Origin: an uncultured Pseudomonadales bacterium
GTDB lineage: Bacteria > Pseudomonadota > Gammaproteobacteria > Pseudomonadales > Balneatricaceae
DNA: 64,000 bases
Direction of reading: 5' to 3'
Assembly: GCA_937773555.1 (NCBI GenBank)
Contig: CALJVT010000002.1
Span: 618,501 to 682,500, forward strand
The notes beneath the pieces are model-generated. The model was not told where the DNA came from, made no database searches, and saw only the letters and a program-made list of their open reading frames with translations. Both the position numbers and the translations under genes were made by a program. Of the stretch, positions 10,486 through 18,100 are shown in pieces. How positions within the stretch are numbered: position 1 is the first letter of the stretch; every line of letters starts with the position of its first letter.

Positions 10486-11463
10486 ATGTCATTAACGAGT
10501 CTTAATCAGTTACTCCACTTGCTAGCCGATGGTCAGTTCCACTCGGGTACGGCCTTAGGCCAGCACCTGAGTATGACTAGAGCTGCTGTTTGGAAGCAGC
10601 TCAAAGGTGTGGAAGCATTGGGGGTAAACTTACATCGCGTACGTGGTCGTGGTTATCGTATTTCAGGTGGCCTAGATTTACTAGACGTGGAGGCGATACA
10701 GCGCCAGCTTCCCATTCTAGACCCTAGCTTTAATGTGCAGTTGTACATGTCCCTTCCATCTACCAATCAAACCTTAATGCAGCACCAGCAGCAGCGATCT
10801 ATTCATGGTGACGTGGTGCTGGCTGAAGTGCAAACATCAGGGCGCGGTCGTCTAGGCCGACAATGGCAGTCGCCGTTTGGCCAAAATGTTGCCTTGTCTC
10901 TTGGTTGGCATTTTTATGGTGGAGCCGTTGCTCTAGAAGGGCTGAGTTTAGTTGTGGGTTTGGCGTTGACACATGCATTAGCCGATATGGGGGTAAAGCA
11001 AGTACAGCTAAAGTGGCCCAATGATGTCTTAGTTGACGGCAAAAAACTTGCTGGTATTTTGCTGGAAATGCGAGGCGACGCAACAGGCCCTTGTCATGTG
11101 GTCATTGGCATTGGTCTTAATGTGCATTTAATGCATGATGATGCTATCGATCAGCCTTGGGTGAGTCTTGCGCAGCTAGGCTATCAACTAAGCCGCAATG
11201 ACGTTGTGGCGCAGATTTTATTGCGTTTAAATGAATACTTGCATGAGTTTGTGCAACATGGCTTCGGTGCTATGCGTGATGAATGGCAGCAATACCACTA
11301 TTACCAAGACCAAAAGGTTCAGCTTCTGCTTCCAACTAAGTGCATTGAGGGTATTTGCCGTGGTGTGAACCAGGTGGGTGCGCTAATAATAGAACATAGC
11401 GGGATGATAGAGGCTTATAGTGGTGGCGAGATTAGTTTGCGACCTATTGAGGAGCGCCAGTGA
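10486..11463 (+). CDS. birA: Bifunctional biotin ligase/biotin operon repressor BirA
   Basis: Makes biotinyl-AMP, transfers biotin to the acetyl-CoA carboxylase carrier protein and can act as a repressor. The N-terminal winged-helix domain (about residues 1-65, MTRAAVWKQLKGVEALG) is present, so the protein is of the bifunctional type. The catalytic domain has TSGRGRLGRQWQSP, KWPNDVLVDGKKLAGILLEM and GIGLNVH. The C-terminal SH3-like domain follows. Its stop overlaps the start of coaX by 4 bases (GTGA), so the two are translationally coupled. Confidence 0.95.
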   Translation: MSLTSLNQLLHLLADGQFHSGTALGQHLSMTRAAVWKQLKGVEALGVNLHRVRGRGYRISGGLDLLDVEAIQRQLPILDPSFNVQLYMSLPSTNQTLMQHQQQRSIHGDVVLAEVQTSGRGRLGRQWQSPFGQNVALSLGWHFYGGAVALEGLSLVVGLALTHALADMGVKQVQLKWPNDVLVDGKKLAGILLEMRGDATGPCHVVIGIGLNVHLMHDDAIDQPWVSLAQLGYQLSRNDVVAQILLRLNEYLHEFVQHGFGAMRDEWQQYHYYQDQKVQLLLPTKCIEGICRGVNQVGALIIEHSGMIEAYSGGEISLRPIEERQ

Positions 11464-12185
11464 CTGACTTGTTAGTAGATATAGGCAATACTCGTCTTAA
11501 GTGGAGGCTGCAGCAGCAAGGTGCAGTGCACCGCTCAGGAGCAATATTGGTGCGTGACTTAAATATGGCTCAGCTGCAGGCTATCCTGCCAGAGGCTGCT
11601 GGCGCGATGTATTGGGCGAGTGTGGGTGATGATGCGCAGGGTCTTTGTGTGGCAGCCTGGGCACATGAAAAAAATATACCGTGCCATCAGATCACCACCC
11701 AAGACTGCTGGCAAGACCTCACCAATGGCTATCAGCAAACTCAGCAGCTAGGCGTAGATAGATGGCTAGCCATGGTAGCTGCAAGGCAACATACACGCAA
11801 CGCCGTTTGTGTAGTTGATTGTGGCAGTGCCATCACCTTGGACTATGTAAGTGCACAAGGCCATCATGAAGGCAGCTATATTATTCCTGGCGCAAGGCTT
11901 ATGTCCCAAGCGCTAGCGCGTGATACTGCCCAAATTAACATTACCCATCGGGCCCTAGAAAATATTCATCCTGGCACTTCCACAGCCCAAGCAGTATTAG
12001 CGGGGTGTTTCCAAATGGCCCACTATGGTGTTTGTGCTCTGGTGAGGGAGGCCCAAGGCCAGGGCTACGAAATACTGCTTTGTGGGGGAGATGGTTTAGC
12101 CATTGCTAACGAGCTTGGTGTGACTTATGTAGAGCAATTGGTGCTTGATGGTATGGCGCAACTGGCTGGTTTGCATCAGCTCTAA
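11460..12185 (+). CDS. coaX: Type III pantothenate kinase
   Basis: Phosphorylates pantothenate in the first step of CoA synthesis; the type III enzyme is an ASKHA-fold kinase unrelated to E. coli CoaA. Visible motifs are LLVDIGNTRLKWR at the N-terminus (phosphate loop), LGVDRWLAMVAAR, VVDCGSAITLDYV, GAYIIPGA-like GSYIIPGARLM and a C-terminal LLCGGDG. The GTG start at 11460 overlaps the birA stop. The 241 residues are typical of the gammaproteobacterial enzyme. Translation ends 29 bases before the promoter of the tRNA cluster. Confidence 0.95.
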   Translation: MTDLLVDIGNTRLKWRLQQQGAVHRSGAILVRDLNMAQLQAILPEAAGAMYWASVGDDAQGLCVAAWAHEKNIPCHQITTQDCWQDLTNGYQQTQQLGVDRWLAMVAARQHTRNAVCVVDCGSAITLDYVSAQGHHEGSYIIPGARLMSQALARDTAQINITHRALENIHPGTSTAQAVLAGCFQMAHYGVCALVREAQGQGYEILLCGGDGLAIANELGVTYVEQLVLDGMAQLAGLHQL

Positions 12186-12213
12186 AAAACTTTAATAAAA
12201 TCATCATTGATGC

Positions 12214-12242
12214 TTGCATCCTACTAGTTCGTTCAGTATTAT
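12214..12242 (+). promoter_or_regulatory. Putative sigma70 promoter of tRNA-tuf cluster
   Basis: TTGCAT at 12214-12219 and TATTAT at 12237-12242 are separated by 17 bases and followed by a GC-containing discriminator, ACGCACC. The expected start of transcription is about 30 bases before the first tRNA. Placement and spacing make this the likely promoter of the tRNA cluster and the following tuf gene. Confidence 0.6.
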
Positions 12243-12277
12243 ACGCACCTCCTGAGTTCAGGGGCACAGGCAATTTA

Positions 12278-12353
<76 letters not shown>

Positions 12354-12374
12354 GTTCCTGATAAAGAATACTTA

Positions 12375-12458
12375 GGTGGGGTTCCCGAGTGGCCAAAGGG
12401 ATCAGACTGTAAATCTGACGCGTAAGCTTCGGTGGTTCGAATCCACCTCCCACCACCA
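12375..12458 (+). tRNA. tRNA-Tyr (anticodon GTA)
   Basis: An 84-base class II tRNA with the long variable arm expected of tRNA-Tyr. Acceptor arms GGTGGGG and TCCCACC pair with one G-T. The anticodon stem TCAGA/TCTGA encloses CTGTAAA, giving GTA at 12409-12411. The 3' CCA is encoded. Confidence 0.97.
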
Positions 12459-12464
12459 TTCTTT

Positions 12465-12539
12465 GCGGGTATGGTATAATGGCTATCACGACAGCCTTCC
12501 AAGCTGTATATGCGGGTTCGATTCCCGCTACCCGCTCCA
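12465..12539 (+). tRNA. tRNA-Gly (anticodon TCC)
   Basis: A 75-base tRNA with acceptor GCGGGTA/TACCCGC, anticodon stem ACAGC/GCTGT and loop CTTCCAA that places TCC at 12498-12500. CCA is encoded. It starts only 6 bases after tRNA-Tyr. Confidence 0.97.
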
Positions 12540-12618
12540 CATTGTATTAGGTTCACTTAGTGTGTTTAGGTTAGTGAATTGATTGAAGGCTATTTAGAGC
12601 CAGTTTAGTGCGTTATAA

Positions 12619-12693
12619 GCTCTAGTAGCTCAGGGGTAGAGCGCACCCTTGGTAAGGGTGAGGTCGGCGGTTCAATTCCGCCCTAGAGCTCCA
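12619..12693 (+). tRNA. tRNA-Thr (anticodon GGT)
   Basis: A 75-base tRNA with acceptor GCTCTAG/CTAGAGC, anticodon stem CACCC/GGGTG and loop TTGGTAA that places GGT at 12651-12653. CCA is encoded. Together with the TGT isoacceptor it makes the second threonine tRNA in this cluster. Confidence 0.97.
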
Positions 12694-12727
12694 TTGTCAC
12701 AAGTGGCAAAGGAGCACGATATATTTT

Positions 12728-12759
12728 GAAGGGTAGATATAGCAATATATCTACCCTTC
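12728..12759 (+). promoter_or_regulatory. 14-bp perfect hairpin between tRNA-Thr and tuf
   Basis: The stem GAAGGGTAGATATA/TATATCTACCCTTC is a perfect 14-bp inverted repeat with a GCAA tetraloop, 87 bases before the tuf start. There is no clean U tract after it (TTGTTA). It may separate tRNA processing from tuf mRNA, act as a partial terminator, or stabilise the tuf mRNA 5' end. Confidence 0.6.
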
Positions 12760-12845
12760 TTGTTATCTGCAGTTTACTCAATAAGTGGGTGGCTGCATTA
12801 TTTAACTTAGCGCGGCCAATTGGTCGCCCATTGTCGGAGGCTATC

Positions 12846-14069
12846 ATGGCTAAGGAAAAGTTTGAAAGAAATAAGCCGCACGTAAACGTCGGCACCATTG
12901 GTCACGTTGACCACGGTAAAACTACATTAACAGCTGCATTGACTCGTGTTTGTGCAGAAGCGTTTGGCGGAGAGCTAAAAGACTTCTCTCAGATCGACAA
13001 CGCCCCTGAAGAGCGCGAGCGTGGTATCACCATCGCAACTTCACACGTTGAATATGATTCTGAGCAGCGTCATTACGCCCATGTTGACTGTCCAGGACAC
13101 GCTGATTATGTGAAGAACATGATCACTGGTGCTGCCCAGATGGACGGTGCTATTTTGGTATGTGGCGCAACTGATGGCCCAATGCCTCAGACACGTGAGC
13201 ACATCCTTTTGTCACGTCAGGTAGGTGTACCATACATCGTAGTATTCCTAAACAAGTCAGACTTGTTAGCTGAAGATTGCGGCGGCGCAGACTCAGAAGA
13301 ATACGCAGAGATGCTAGAACTTGTTGAAATGGAGCTTCGTGAGTTGCTAGACGAGTACGAATTCCCAGGTGATGACACGCCAATCATTCCAGGATCTGCC
13401 TTAATGGCATTGAACGGTGATGACACTAACGAAATGGGTACCACTGCAGTACGTAAGTTGGTAGACGCGTTAGACAGCTACATTCCACAGCCAGAGCGTG
13501 CGATCGATGGTGATTTCTTAATGCCTATCGAAGATGTGTTCTCAATTCAAGGCCGTGGTACTGTGGTAACAGGTCGTATTGAGCGTGGTATCGTTAACGT
13601 TGGTAACGACGTAGAGATGATTGGCATTAAAGACACTACGCGTTCTACGTGTACAGGTGTTGAGATGTTCCGCAAGTTGCTTGACGAAGGTCGTGCAGGC
13701 GAGAACGTGGGTGTACTACTACGTGGTACTAAGCGTGAAGATGTAGAGCGTGGTCAAGTATTGGCTAAGCCTGGTTCAATCACTCCTCACACCAAGTTTG
13801 AAGCTGAAGTATACGTACTAGGCAAAGACGAAGGCGGACGCCACACTCCTTTCTTTAAGGGATACCGTCCACAGTTCTACTTCCGTACAACGGACATCAC
13901 AGGTGCCTGTGAATTGCCAGAAGGCGTAGAAATGGTTATGCCTGGTGACAACATCCAAATGGTTGTTGAGCTCATTAACCCAATCGCCATGGATGAAGGT
14001 TTACGCTTCGCTATTCGCGAAGGTGGCCGTACTGTTGGTGCTGGTGTTGTAGCTCGTATCCTAGCTTAA
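12846..14069 (+). CDS. tuf: Elongation factor Tu, copy 1
   Basis: GTPase that brings aminoacyl-tRNA to the ribosomal A site. The 407 residues show G1 [10 protein letters not shown], the switch I segment [24 protein letters not shown] (G3) and NKSD in place of the common NKCD (G4), then domains II and III. The frame extends upstream to 12726, but ATG 12846 after CGGAGG is the family start. The protein is identical to the copy at 32253. The nucleotide sequences are identical wherever compared, except GTA versus GTG for the Val at 14049-14051. Confidence 0.98.
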   Translation: MAKEKFERNKPHVNVGTIGHVDHGKTTLTAALTRVCAEAFGGELKDFSQIDNAPEERERGITIATSHVEYDSEQRHYAHVDCPGHADYVKNMITGAAQMDGAILVCGATDGPMPQTREHILLSRQVGVPYIVVFLNKSDLLAEDCGGADSEEYAEMLELVEMELRELLDEYEFPGDDTPIIPGSALMALNGDDTNEMGTTAVRKLVDALDSYIPQPERAIDGDFLMPIEDVFSIQGRGTVVTGRIERGIVNVGNDVEMIGIKDTTRSTCTGVEMFRKLLDEGRAGENVGVLLRGTKREDVERGQVLAKPGSITPHTKFEAEVYVLGKDEGGRHTPFFKGYRPQFYFRTTDITGACELPEGVEMVMPGDNIQMVVELINPIAMDEGLRFAIREGGRTVGAGVVARILA

Positions 14070-14083
14070 TTAAGCTGAGGAAA

Positions 14084-14111
14084 TGCAAGCAGTTAGCCTT
14101 AACTGCTTGCA
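14084..14111 (+). terminator. Hairpin after tuf copy 1
   Basis: TGCAAGCAGTTA and TAACTGCTTGCA form a perfect 12-bp stem with a GCCT loop, starting 15 bases after the tuf stop. It is followed by A residues rather than T, so it is not a canonical terminator on this strand. It may protect the tuf mRNA 3' end or act factor-dependently. Confidence 0.45.
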
Positions 14112-14133
14112 AAAACCATGGGGCACGTATAAT
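14107..14133 (+). promoter_or_regulatory. Putative promoter of tRNA-Trp-secE-nusG
   Basis: A perfect TATAAT at 14128-14133 lies 55 bases before tRNA-Trp. The best -35 is TTGCAA at 14107-14112, with a short 15-base spacer, and it overlaps the 3' arm of the preceding hairpin. The -10 element is convincing and the -35 element is less so. Confidence 0.5.
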
Positions 14134-14187
14134 ATACGCGTCCCATACTTTTGGCATGTTTCAAATGATCATGCGAAAAGATGTTCT

Positions 14188-14263
14188 AGGCCAGTAGTTC
14201 CAACGGCAGAACGTCGGTCTCCAAAACCGAATGTTGGGGGTTCGAATCCCTCCTGGCCTGCCA
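14188..14263 (+). tRNA. tRNA-Trp (anticodon CCA)
   Basis: A 76-base tRNA with acceptor AGGCCAG/CTGGCCT, anticodon stem TCGGT/ACCGA and loop CTCCAAA giving CCA at 14221-14223. The 3' CCA is encoded. Its position between tuf and secE is conserved in many Gammaproteobacteria. Confidence 0.97.
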
Positions 14264-14327
14264 TATTTTTTAATGCTTTGGGTTGTATAGCCGGAAGTGT
14301 AAAGCACCGTTAACTAGAGGCTCCAAA

Positions 14328-14696
14328 ATGAGCGCTACACCAACTACACAGAACTCACGTTTTGACACCGTTAAGTGGGTAATTGTTCTGGCTTTAGTAA
14401 TCACTGGTGTCGTAGGCAACTCTGTTTATTCCGATCAATCCCTACTGTACCGAACACTGGCTTTAGTAGCCTTGGCGGGTGTGGCCTTGTTTGTTGTATT
14501 GCAAACAGCCAAAGGAAGGGGTTACGCGGTTAGCTTTAAAGAAGCTCGCAAAGAAATCCGTAAAGTGGTTTGGCCCAATCGGCAAGAAACTACGCAGACT
14601 ACATTAATTGTAGTGGTGGTAGTACTGATCATGGCTTTAGTTTTGTGGGGTCTGGACTCATTTTTGAGTTGGACTGTTTCTTCTTTGATTGGCTAG
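14328..14696 (+). CDS. secE: Preprotein translocase subunit SecE
   Basis: Essential small subunit that clamps SecY in the SecYEG channel. The 122 residues contain three hydrophobic segments (TVKWVIVLALVITGVVGNSV; LALVALAGVALFVVLQTA; TLIVVVVVLIMALVLWGLD), the three-helix form found in Gammaproteobacteria. The conserved amphipathic segment FKEARKEIRKVVWPNRQET precedes the last helix. ATG 14328 follows AGAGG; the open frame upstream to 14283 overlaps the tRNA leader and is not used. It pairs with nusG. Confidence 0.96.
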   Translation: MSATPTTQNSRFDTVKWVIVLALVITGVVGNSVYSDQSLLYRTLALVALAGVALFVVLQTAKGRGYAVSFKEARKEIRKVVWPNRQETTQTTLIVVVVVLIMALVLWGLDSFLSWTVSSLIG

Positions 14697-14727
14697 TCAG
14701 CTTAAAAAGTTTAGTTAGGAAATTATC

Positions 14728-15261
14728 ATGGCAAAGCGTTGGTACGTTGTTCACGCATACTCAGGTTACGAGAAGCAAGTAATGCGTGCCTTGCATGAGC
14801 GCATAGAGCGTTATGAAATGCAGGATGTGTTTGGTGATGTCTTGGTGCCAACTGAGGAAGTGATTGAAATGCGCGCGGGCAAGAAGCGTCGCAGTGAGCG
14901 TAAATTCTACCCTGGCTACGTGCTAGTGAATATGGAATTAAACGATGAAACTTGGCACATGGTTAAAGAAACACCTCGTGTAATGGGCTTTATTGGTGGC
15001 ACTGCAGATAAGCCAGCACCCATTACTGAGCGTGAAGCCAATGCCATTTTAGAGCGTGTTGAGTCTGGTGCAGAAGCGCCTCGCCCTAAGACTATCTTCG
15101 AGCCAGGCGAGATGGTTCGTGTTGTCGATGGCCCGTTTGCAGACTTCAACGGCGTAGTAGAAGAAGTGAACTATGAAAAGAGCCGGCTACAAGTTGCTGT
15201 ACTTATTTTTGGCCGTTCAACGCCGGTCGAATTAGAATTTATTCAGGTCGAAAAGGCCTGA
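14728..15261 (+). CDS. nusG: Transcription termination/antitermination protein NusG
   Basis: Binds RNA polymerase, suppresses pausing, and couples to Rho and ribosomal S10. The 177 residues contain the NGN domain ([20 protein letters not shown] at the start) and a C-terminal KOW domain ([20 protein letters not shown]). It begins 31 bases after secE with a GGAAATT ribosome binding site. The pair is followed by a palindrome and terminator before rplK. Confidence 0.97.
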   Translation: MAKRWYVVHAYSGYEKQVMRALHERIERYEMQDVFGDVLVPTEEVIEMRAGKKRRSERKFYPGYVLVNMELNDETWHMVKETPRVMGFIGGTADKPAPITEREANAILERVESGAEAPRPKTIFEPGEMVRVVDGPFADFNGVVEEVNYEKSRLQVAVLIFGRSTPVELEFIQVEKA

Positions 15262-15264
15262 TCT

Positions 15265-15284
15265 CTGGCAGCCTAGGCTGCCAG
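15265..15284. repeat. 20-bp perfect palindrome after nusG
   Basis: CTGGCAGCCTAGGCTGCCAG is a self-complementary 20-mer starting 3 bases after the nusG stop codon. With almost no loop it would form a cruciform or a small-loop RNA hairpin. It lies just before the intrinsic terminator at 15291-15323. Confidence 0.7.
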
Positions 15285-15290
15285 CACTAG

Positions 15291-15323
15291 ACCCTGGAGT
15301 CGGTAACGGCGCCCAGGGTTTTT
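15291..15323 (+). terminator. Intrinsic terminator of secE-nusG
   Basis: ACCCTGG (15291-15297) pairs with CCAGGGT (15313-15319), followed by a run of T residues at 15319-15323. It separates secE-nusG from rplK, which then has a leader of about 120 bases. Confidence 0.75.
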
Positions 15324-15446
15324 GCGCATTCAGCAATAGCGGAATGTTTTTTGAATAGGGGAGCTGTTCATTTGCTCTTCAAGTGTCGCCTAAATGGCCA
15401 CCTGAAGAACAAAGAAGGCGTTATTACCCATTAGGAGATCACTACC

Positions 15447-15881
15447 ATGGCTAAGAAAGTACAAGCCTACATCAAGCTTCAGGTTGCTGCCGGCAAGGCC
15501 AACCCAAGTCCACCAGTTGGTCCTGCATTGGGTCAGCACGGTGTAAATATTATGGAATTCTGTAAAGCCTTTAATGCTCAAACCCAGAGCATGGAATCTG
15601 GCATGCCTGTACCTGTTGTAATTACAGTATACGCAGACCGTAGCTTTACATTCATCACTAAGACTCCTCCTGCAGCAGTGTTGCTAAAGAAGGCAGCAGG
15701 GCTTAAAAGTGGCTCAGCACGCCCTAACACTGTAAAAGTGGGCACGGTAACTCGTGCACAGCTAGAAGAGATTGCAACCACAAAAATGGAAGATCTAACT
15801 GCTTCTGATATGGATGCAGCTGTACGGACTATCGCGGGCAGTGCTCGTTCTATGGGCTTAAATGTAGAAGGTGTTATCTAA
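15447..15881 (+). CDS. rplK: 50S ribosomal protein L11
   Basis: Binds 23S rRNA at the GTPase-associated centre and is the thiostrepton target in the L7/L12 stalk base. The 144 residues begin [20 protein letters not shown], with [22 protein letters not shown], the usual family signature. It starts at ATG 15447 behind TTAGGAG. The stop overlaps the rplA start by one base (TAATG). The leader upstream is where L1 represses this operon in E. coli; I did not identify the site. Confidence 0.97.
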   Translation: MAKKVQAYIKLQVAAGKANPSPPVGPALGQHGVNIMEFCKAFNAQTQSMESGMPVPVVITVYADRSFTFITKTPPAAVLLKKAAGLKSGSARPNTVKVGTVTRAQLEEIATTKMEDLTASDMDAAVRTIAGSARSMGLNVEGVI

Positions 15882-16576
15882 TGGCTAACGTGACTAAACG
15901 TGCTAAAGCAATCGCCGAAAAGATTGAGCTAGGCAAAGTATATGAGATCAACACTGCTGTTGACCTATTGTCTGAACTATCGACAGTTAAGTTTGCCGAA
16001 GGCATAGACGTTGCGATTAACTTAGGTGTTGATCCACGTAAATCTGACCAGGTTGTTCGTGGTTCTACTGTGCTTCCAAACGGTACTGGCAAAGAAGTTC
16101 GTGTTGCTGTTTTTACCCAAGGTGAGAACGTAGAAAAAGCAACAGCTGCTGGTGCAGACATTGTAGGTATGGACGATTTAGCTGCAGAAATCAAAGCCGG
16201 TAAAATGGACTTTGACGTAGTGATCGCTACACCAGACGCAATGCGTGTTGTAGGCCAGTTAGGTCAGGTACTTGGTCCTCGTGGTCTAATGCCTAACCCT
16301 AAAGTTGGTACAGTAACACCAGATGTAGCAACTGCTGTTAAGAACGCTAAGTCGGGTCAAGTGCGCTACCGTACAGACAAGGCCGGCATCATTCATTGTT
16401 CATTAGGTAAGGTAGGTTTCACTGCAGACGCAGTGAAAGAAAACCTAATCTCCCTATTGGGTGATCTTAAGAAAATGAAGCCAGCTTCAGCTAAAGGCGT
16501 TTACATTAAGAAGGTTACTATTTCAACCACCATGGGCCCAGGCCTCTCGGTTGATCACGGTGCCGTTAAGTTCTAA
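15881..16576 (+). CDS. rplA: 50S ribosomal protein L1
   Basis: Binds 23S rRNA at the mobile L1 stalk and, in E. coli, represses its own operon. The 231 residues contain the family block [23 protein letters not shown] near residue 125 and the C-terminal SLGDLKK-like [16 protein letters not shown]. It is coupled to rplK by a TAATG overlap. It is followed by the 274-base L10 leader. Confidence 0.97.
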   Translation: MANVTKRAKAIAEKIELGKVYEINTAVDLLSELSTVKFAEGIDVAINLGVDPRKSDQVVRGSTVLPNGTGKEVRVAVFTQGENVEKATAAGADIVGMDDLAAEIKAGKMDFDVVIATPDAMRVVGQLGQVLGPRGLMPNPKVGTVTPDVATAVKNAKSGQVRYRTDKAGIIHCSLGKVGFTADAVKENLISLLGDLKKMKPASAKGVYIKKVTISTTMGPGLSVDHGAVKF

Positions 16577-16604
16577 CGCATTCGGTTCTCCATTGGAGAG
16601 CCAC

Positions 16605-16850
16605 ATTAAAGGCTAAAGTTTTTTTAGTTGAGGCCTTTAATAAACCAAACTTTGGGGTCTTGTACTTGTACAAGACTGTCAAAGACCGTAGGTGGTTTGA
16701 TCCTTTTGGTGACAAGCCTTAATGTTTGCCTACGCAGACGGTGAACCCGATTCAGAATTCTGAATTTAACACCGTTATTAGGTTCTTGTTGTTACTTAGC
16801 GCAAGCTAAATAAGAATGAGAAGTTGGATAATTTTTCCAGGAGAAATAAC
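16605..16850 (+). ncRNA. L10 (rplJL) mRNA leader
   Basis: This spacer between rplA and rplJ matches the L10-L7/L12 autoregulatory leader. Visible parts are GACCGTAGGTGG (about 16683-16694) and CCTACGCAGACGGTGAACCCG-like sequence (about 16730-16750), whose CGTAGG/CCTACG arms pair, and a hairpin TCTTGTAC/GTACAAGA. A hairpin ATTAAAGGC/GCCTTTAAT (16605-16641) precedes it. In E. coli, L10(L12)4 binds here and represses translation. Confidence 0.7.
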
Positions 16851-17351
16851 GTGGCTTTAGGTCTCGAAGACAAGAAAGCGATTGTCGCAGAAGTCAGCGA
16901 AGCAGCCACCAGTGCTCTATCTGCAGTTGTAGCCGATTCACGTGGCGTTACTGTAGGTGACATGACTGCTCTTCGAAAGCAAGCTCGCGAGAATGGCGTA
17001 ACCCTACGGGTTGTGCGTAACACTCTCGCTAAGATTGCTTTAGAAGGCACGGACTACGCGTGTTTGCAGGACTCCTTCAAAGGTCCAAGCATTATTGCAT
17101 TTTCTAACGAACATCCAGGCGCTGGCGCCCGTTTGTTCAAAGAGTTTGCAAGAAGCAACGGCAAATTTGAAGTGAAAGCACTGGCGTTTGAAGGCAACCT
17201 TATGGGTGCTGATCAAATCGACGTATTGGCATCATTGCCAACATACGACGAAGCAATTGCTAAGTTGATGAGCGTAATGCAAGGTGCGACCAGCAAGCTG
17301 GCACGTACACTAGCAGCAGTTCGCGATCAGAAAGAACAGGAAGCCGCTTAA
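16851..17351 (+). CDS. rplJ: 50S ribosomal protein L10
   Basis: Anchors the L7/L12 dimers to the ribosome through its C-terminal helix. The 166 residues begin [18 protein letters not shown] and contain [18 protein letters not shown]. The start is GTG 16851 preceded by AGGAGA; the open frame to 16824 lies in the leader. It is followed 86 bases later by rplL. Confidence 0.96.
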   Translation: MALGLEDKKAIVAEVSEAATSALSAVVADSRGVTVGDMTALRKQARENGVTLRVVRNTLAKIALEGTDYACLQDSFKGPSIIAFSNEHPGAGARLFKEFARSNGKFEVKALAFEGNLMGADQIDVLASLPTYDEAIAKLMSVMQGATSKLARTLAAVRDQKEQEAA

Positions 17352-17437
17352 ATCTAAAAGCCAGTTTGGCTAGATTTAATTCGACTTATGTATGAACAAG
17401 ATGACCCACTGGGTCTTATTAAAGAGTAGGAATTGTT

Positions 17438-17812
17438 ATGTCTATCACTAAAGACGATATCATCAATGCCGTAGCCGACATGTCTGTAATGGACGTGGTT
17501 GAACTTATCTCCGCTATGGAAGAGAAGTTCGGTGTTACTGCTGCAACTGCATCAGCTGGCCCAGCTGCCGGCGGTGACGCTGGTTCAGCAGCCGAAGAGC
17601 AAACTGAATTCGACGTAATTCTAGTTTCTGGCGGCGAAAAGAAAGTAGCAGCTATCAAAGCTGTACGTGCAGCAACTGGTCTTGGCTTGAAAGAAGCTAA
17701 GGGCCTAGTTGAAAGTGCTCCAGCAGCAGTTAAGGAAGGTCTGTCTAAAGAAGACGCAGACGCCCTTAAAACTGAGCTTGAAGCATCTGGCGCTACTGTA
17801 GAAATTAAGTAA
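17438..17812 (+). CDS. rplL: 50S ribosomal protein L7/L12
   Basis: Multicopy stalk protein that recruits translational GTPases. The 124 residues show the N-terminal dimerisation helices ([19 protein letters not shown]), an Ala-rich flexible hinge and the globular C-terminal domain with [20 protein letters not shown]. It starts at ATG 17438 with TAGGAATTG upstream. A strong attenuator hairpin follows before rpoB. Confidence 0.97.
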   Translation: MSITKDDIINAVADMSVMDVVELISAMEEKFGVTAATASAGPAAGGDAGSAAEEQTEFDVILVSGGEKKVAAIKAVRAATGLGLKEAKGLVESAPAAVKEGLSKEDADALKTELEASGATVEIK

Positions 17813-17879
17813 GCCATCTTTTAAGATGTGCTTGCTTAGACCTAATGTTCCTATTGGAATTGTGGGTTTGACTGCACAC

Positions 17880-17910
17880 GGCTGGTGGCATATTTGCCAC
17901 CGGCCTTTTT
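17880..17910 (+). terminator. rplL-rpoB attenuator
   Basis: GGCTGGTGGCA (17880-17890) pairs with TGCCACCGGCC (17895-17905) over 11 bp with one G-T, followed by TTTTT at 17906-17910. It sits at the place of the partial terminator that sets the ratio of ribosomal protein to RNA polymerase expression in E. coli. A second hairpin (AAAGGGGTT/AACCCTTT, about 17966-17984) follows in the 288-base spacer. Confidence 0.8.
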
Positions 17911-18100
17911 CGGTTCTATAGCGCTGGCTTTTTATGTCGTGTTTTATAACCAAAAAAGGCTGGATCAAAGGGGTTAAAACCCTTTGCCAGTACTGTTTTG
18001 CGGGGAGTATGCCCCCGTCGCCTAGGGCGGAACCAGTATATTTGGACATTTGTCCGACCAATTTAACGGTCTGAATACAGACCCAAATCGGGGATTTTTG

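Noticed and set aside
12726-12845. N-terminal extension of the first EF-Tu to 12726
   Set aside because: The extension covers the hairpin in the leader, is absent from the second copy, and the conserved start with its own ribosome binding site is at 12846.
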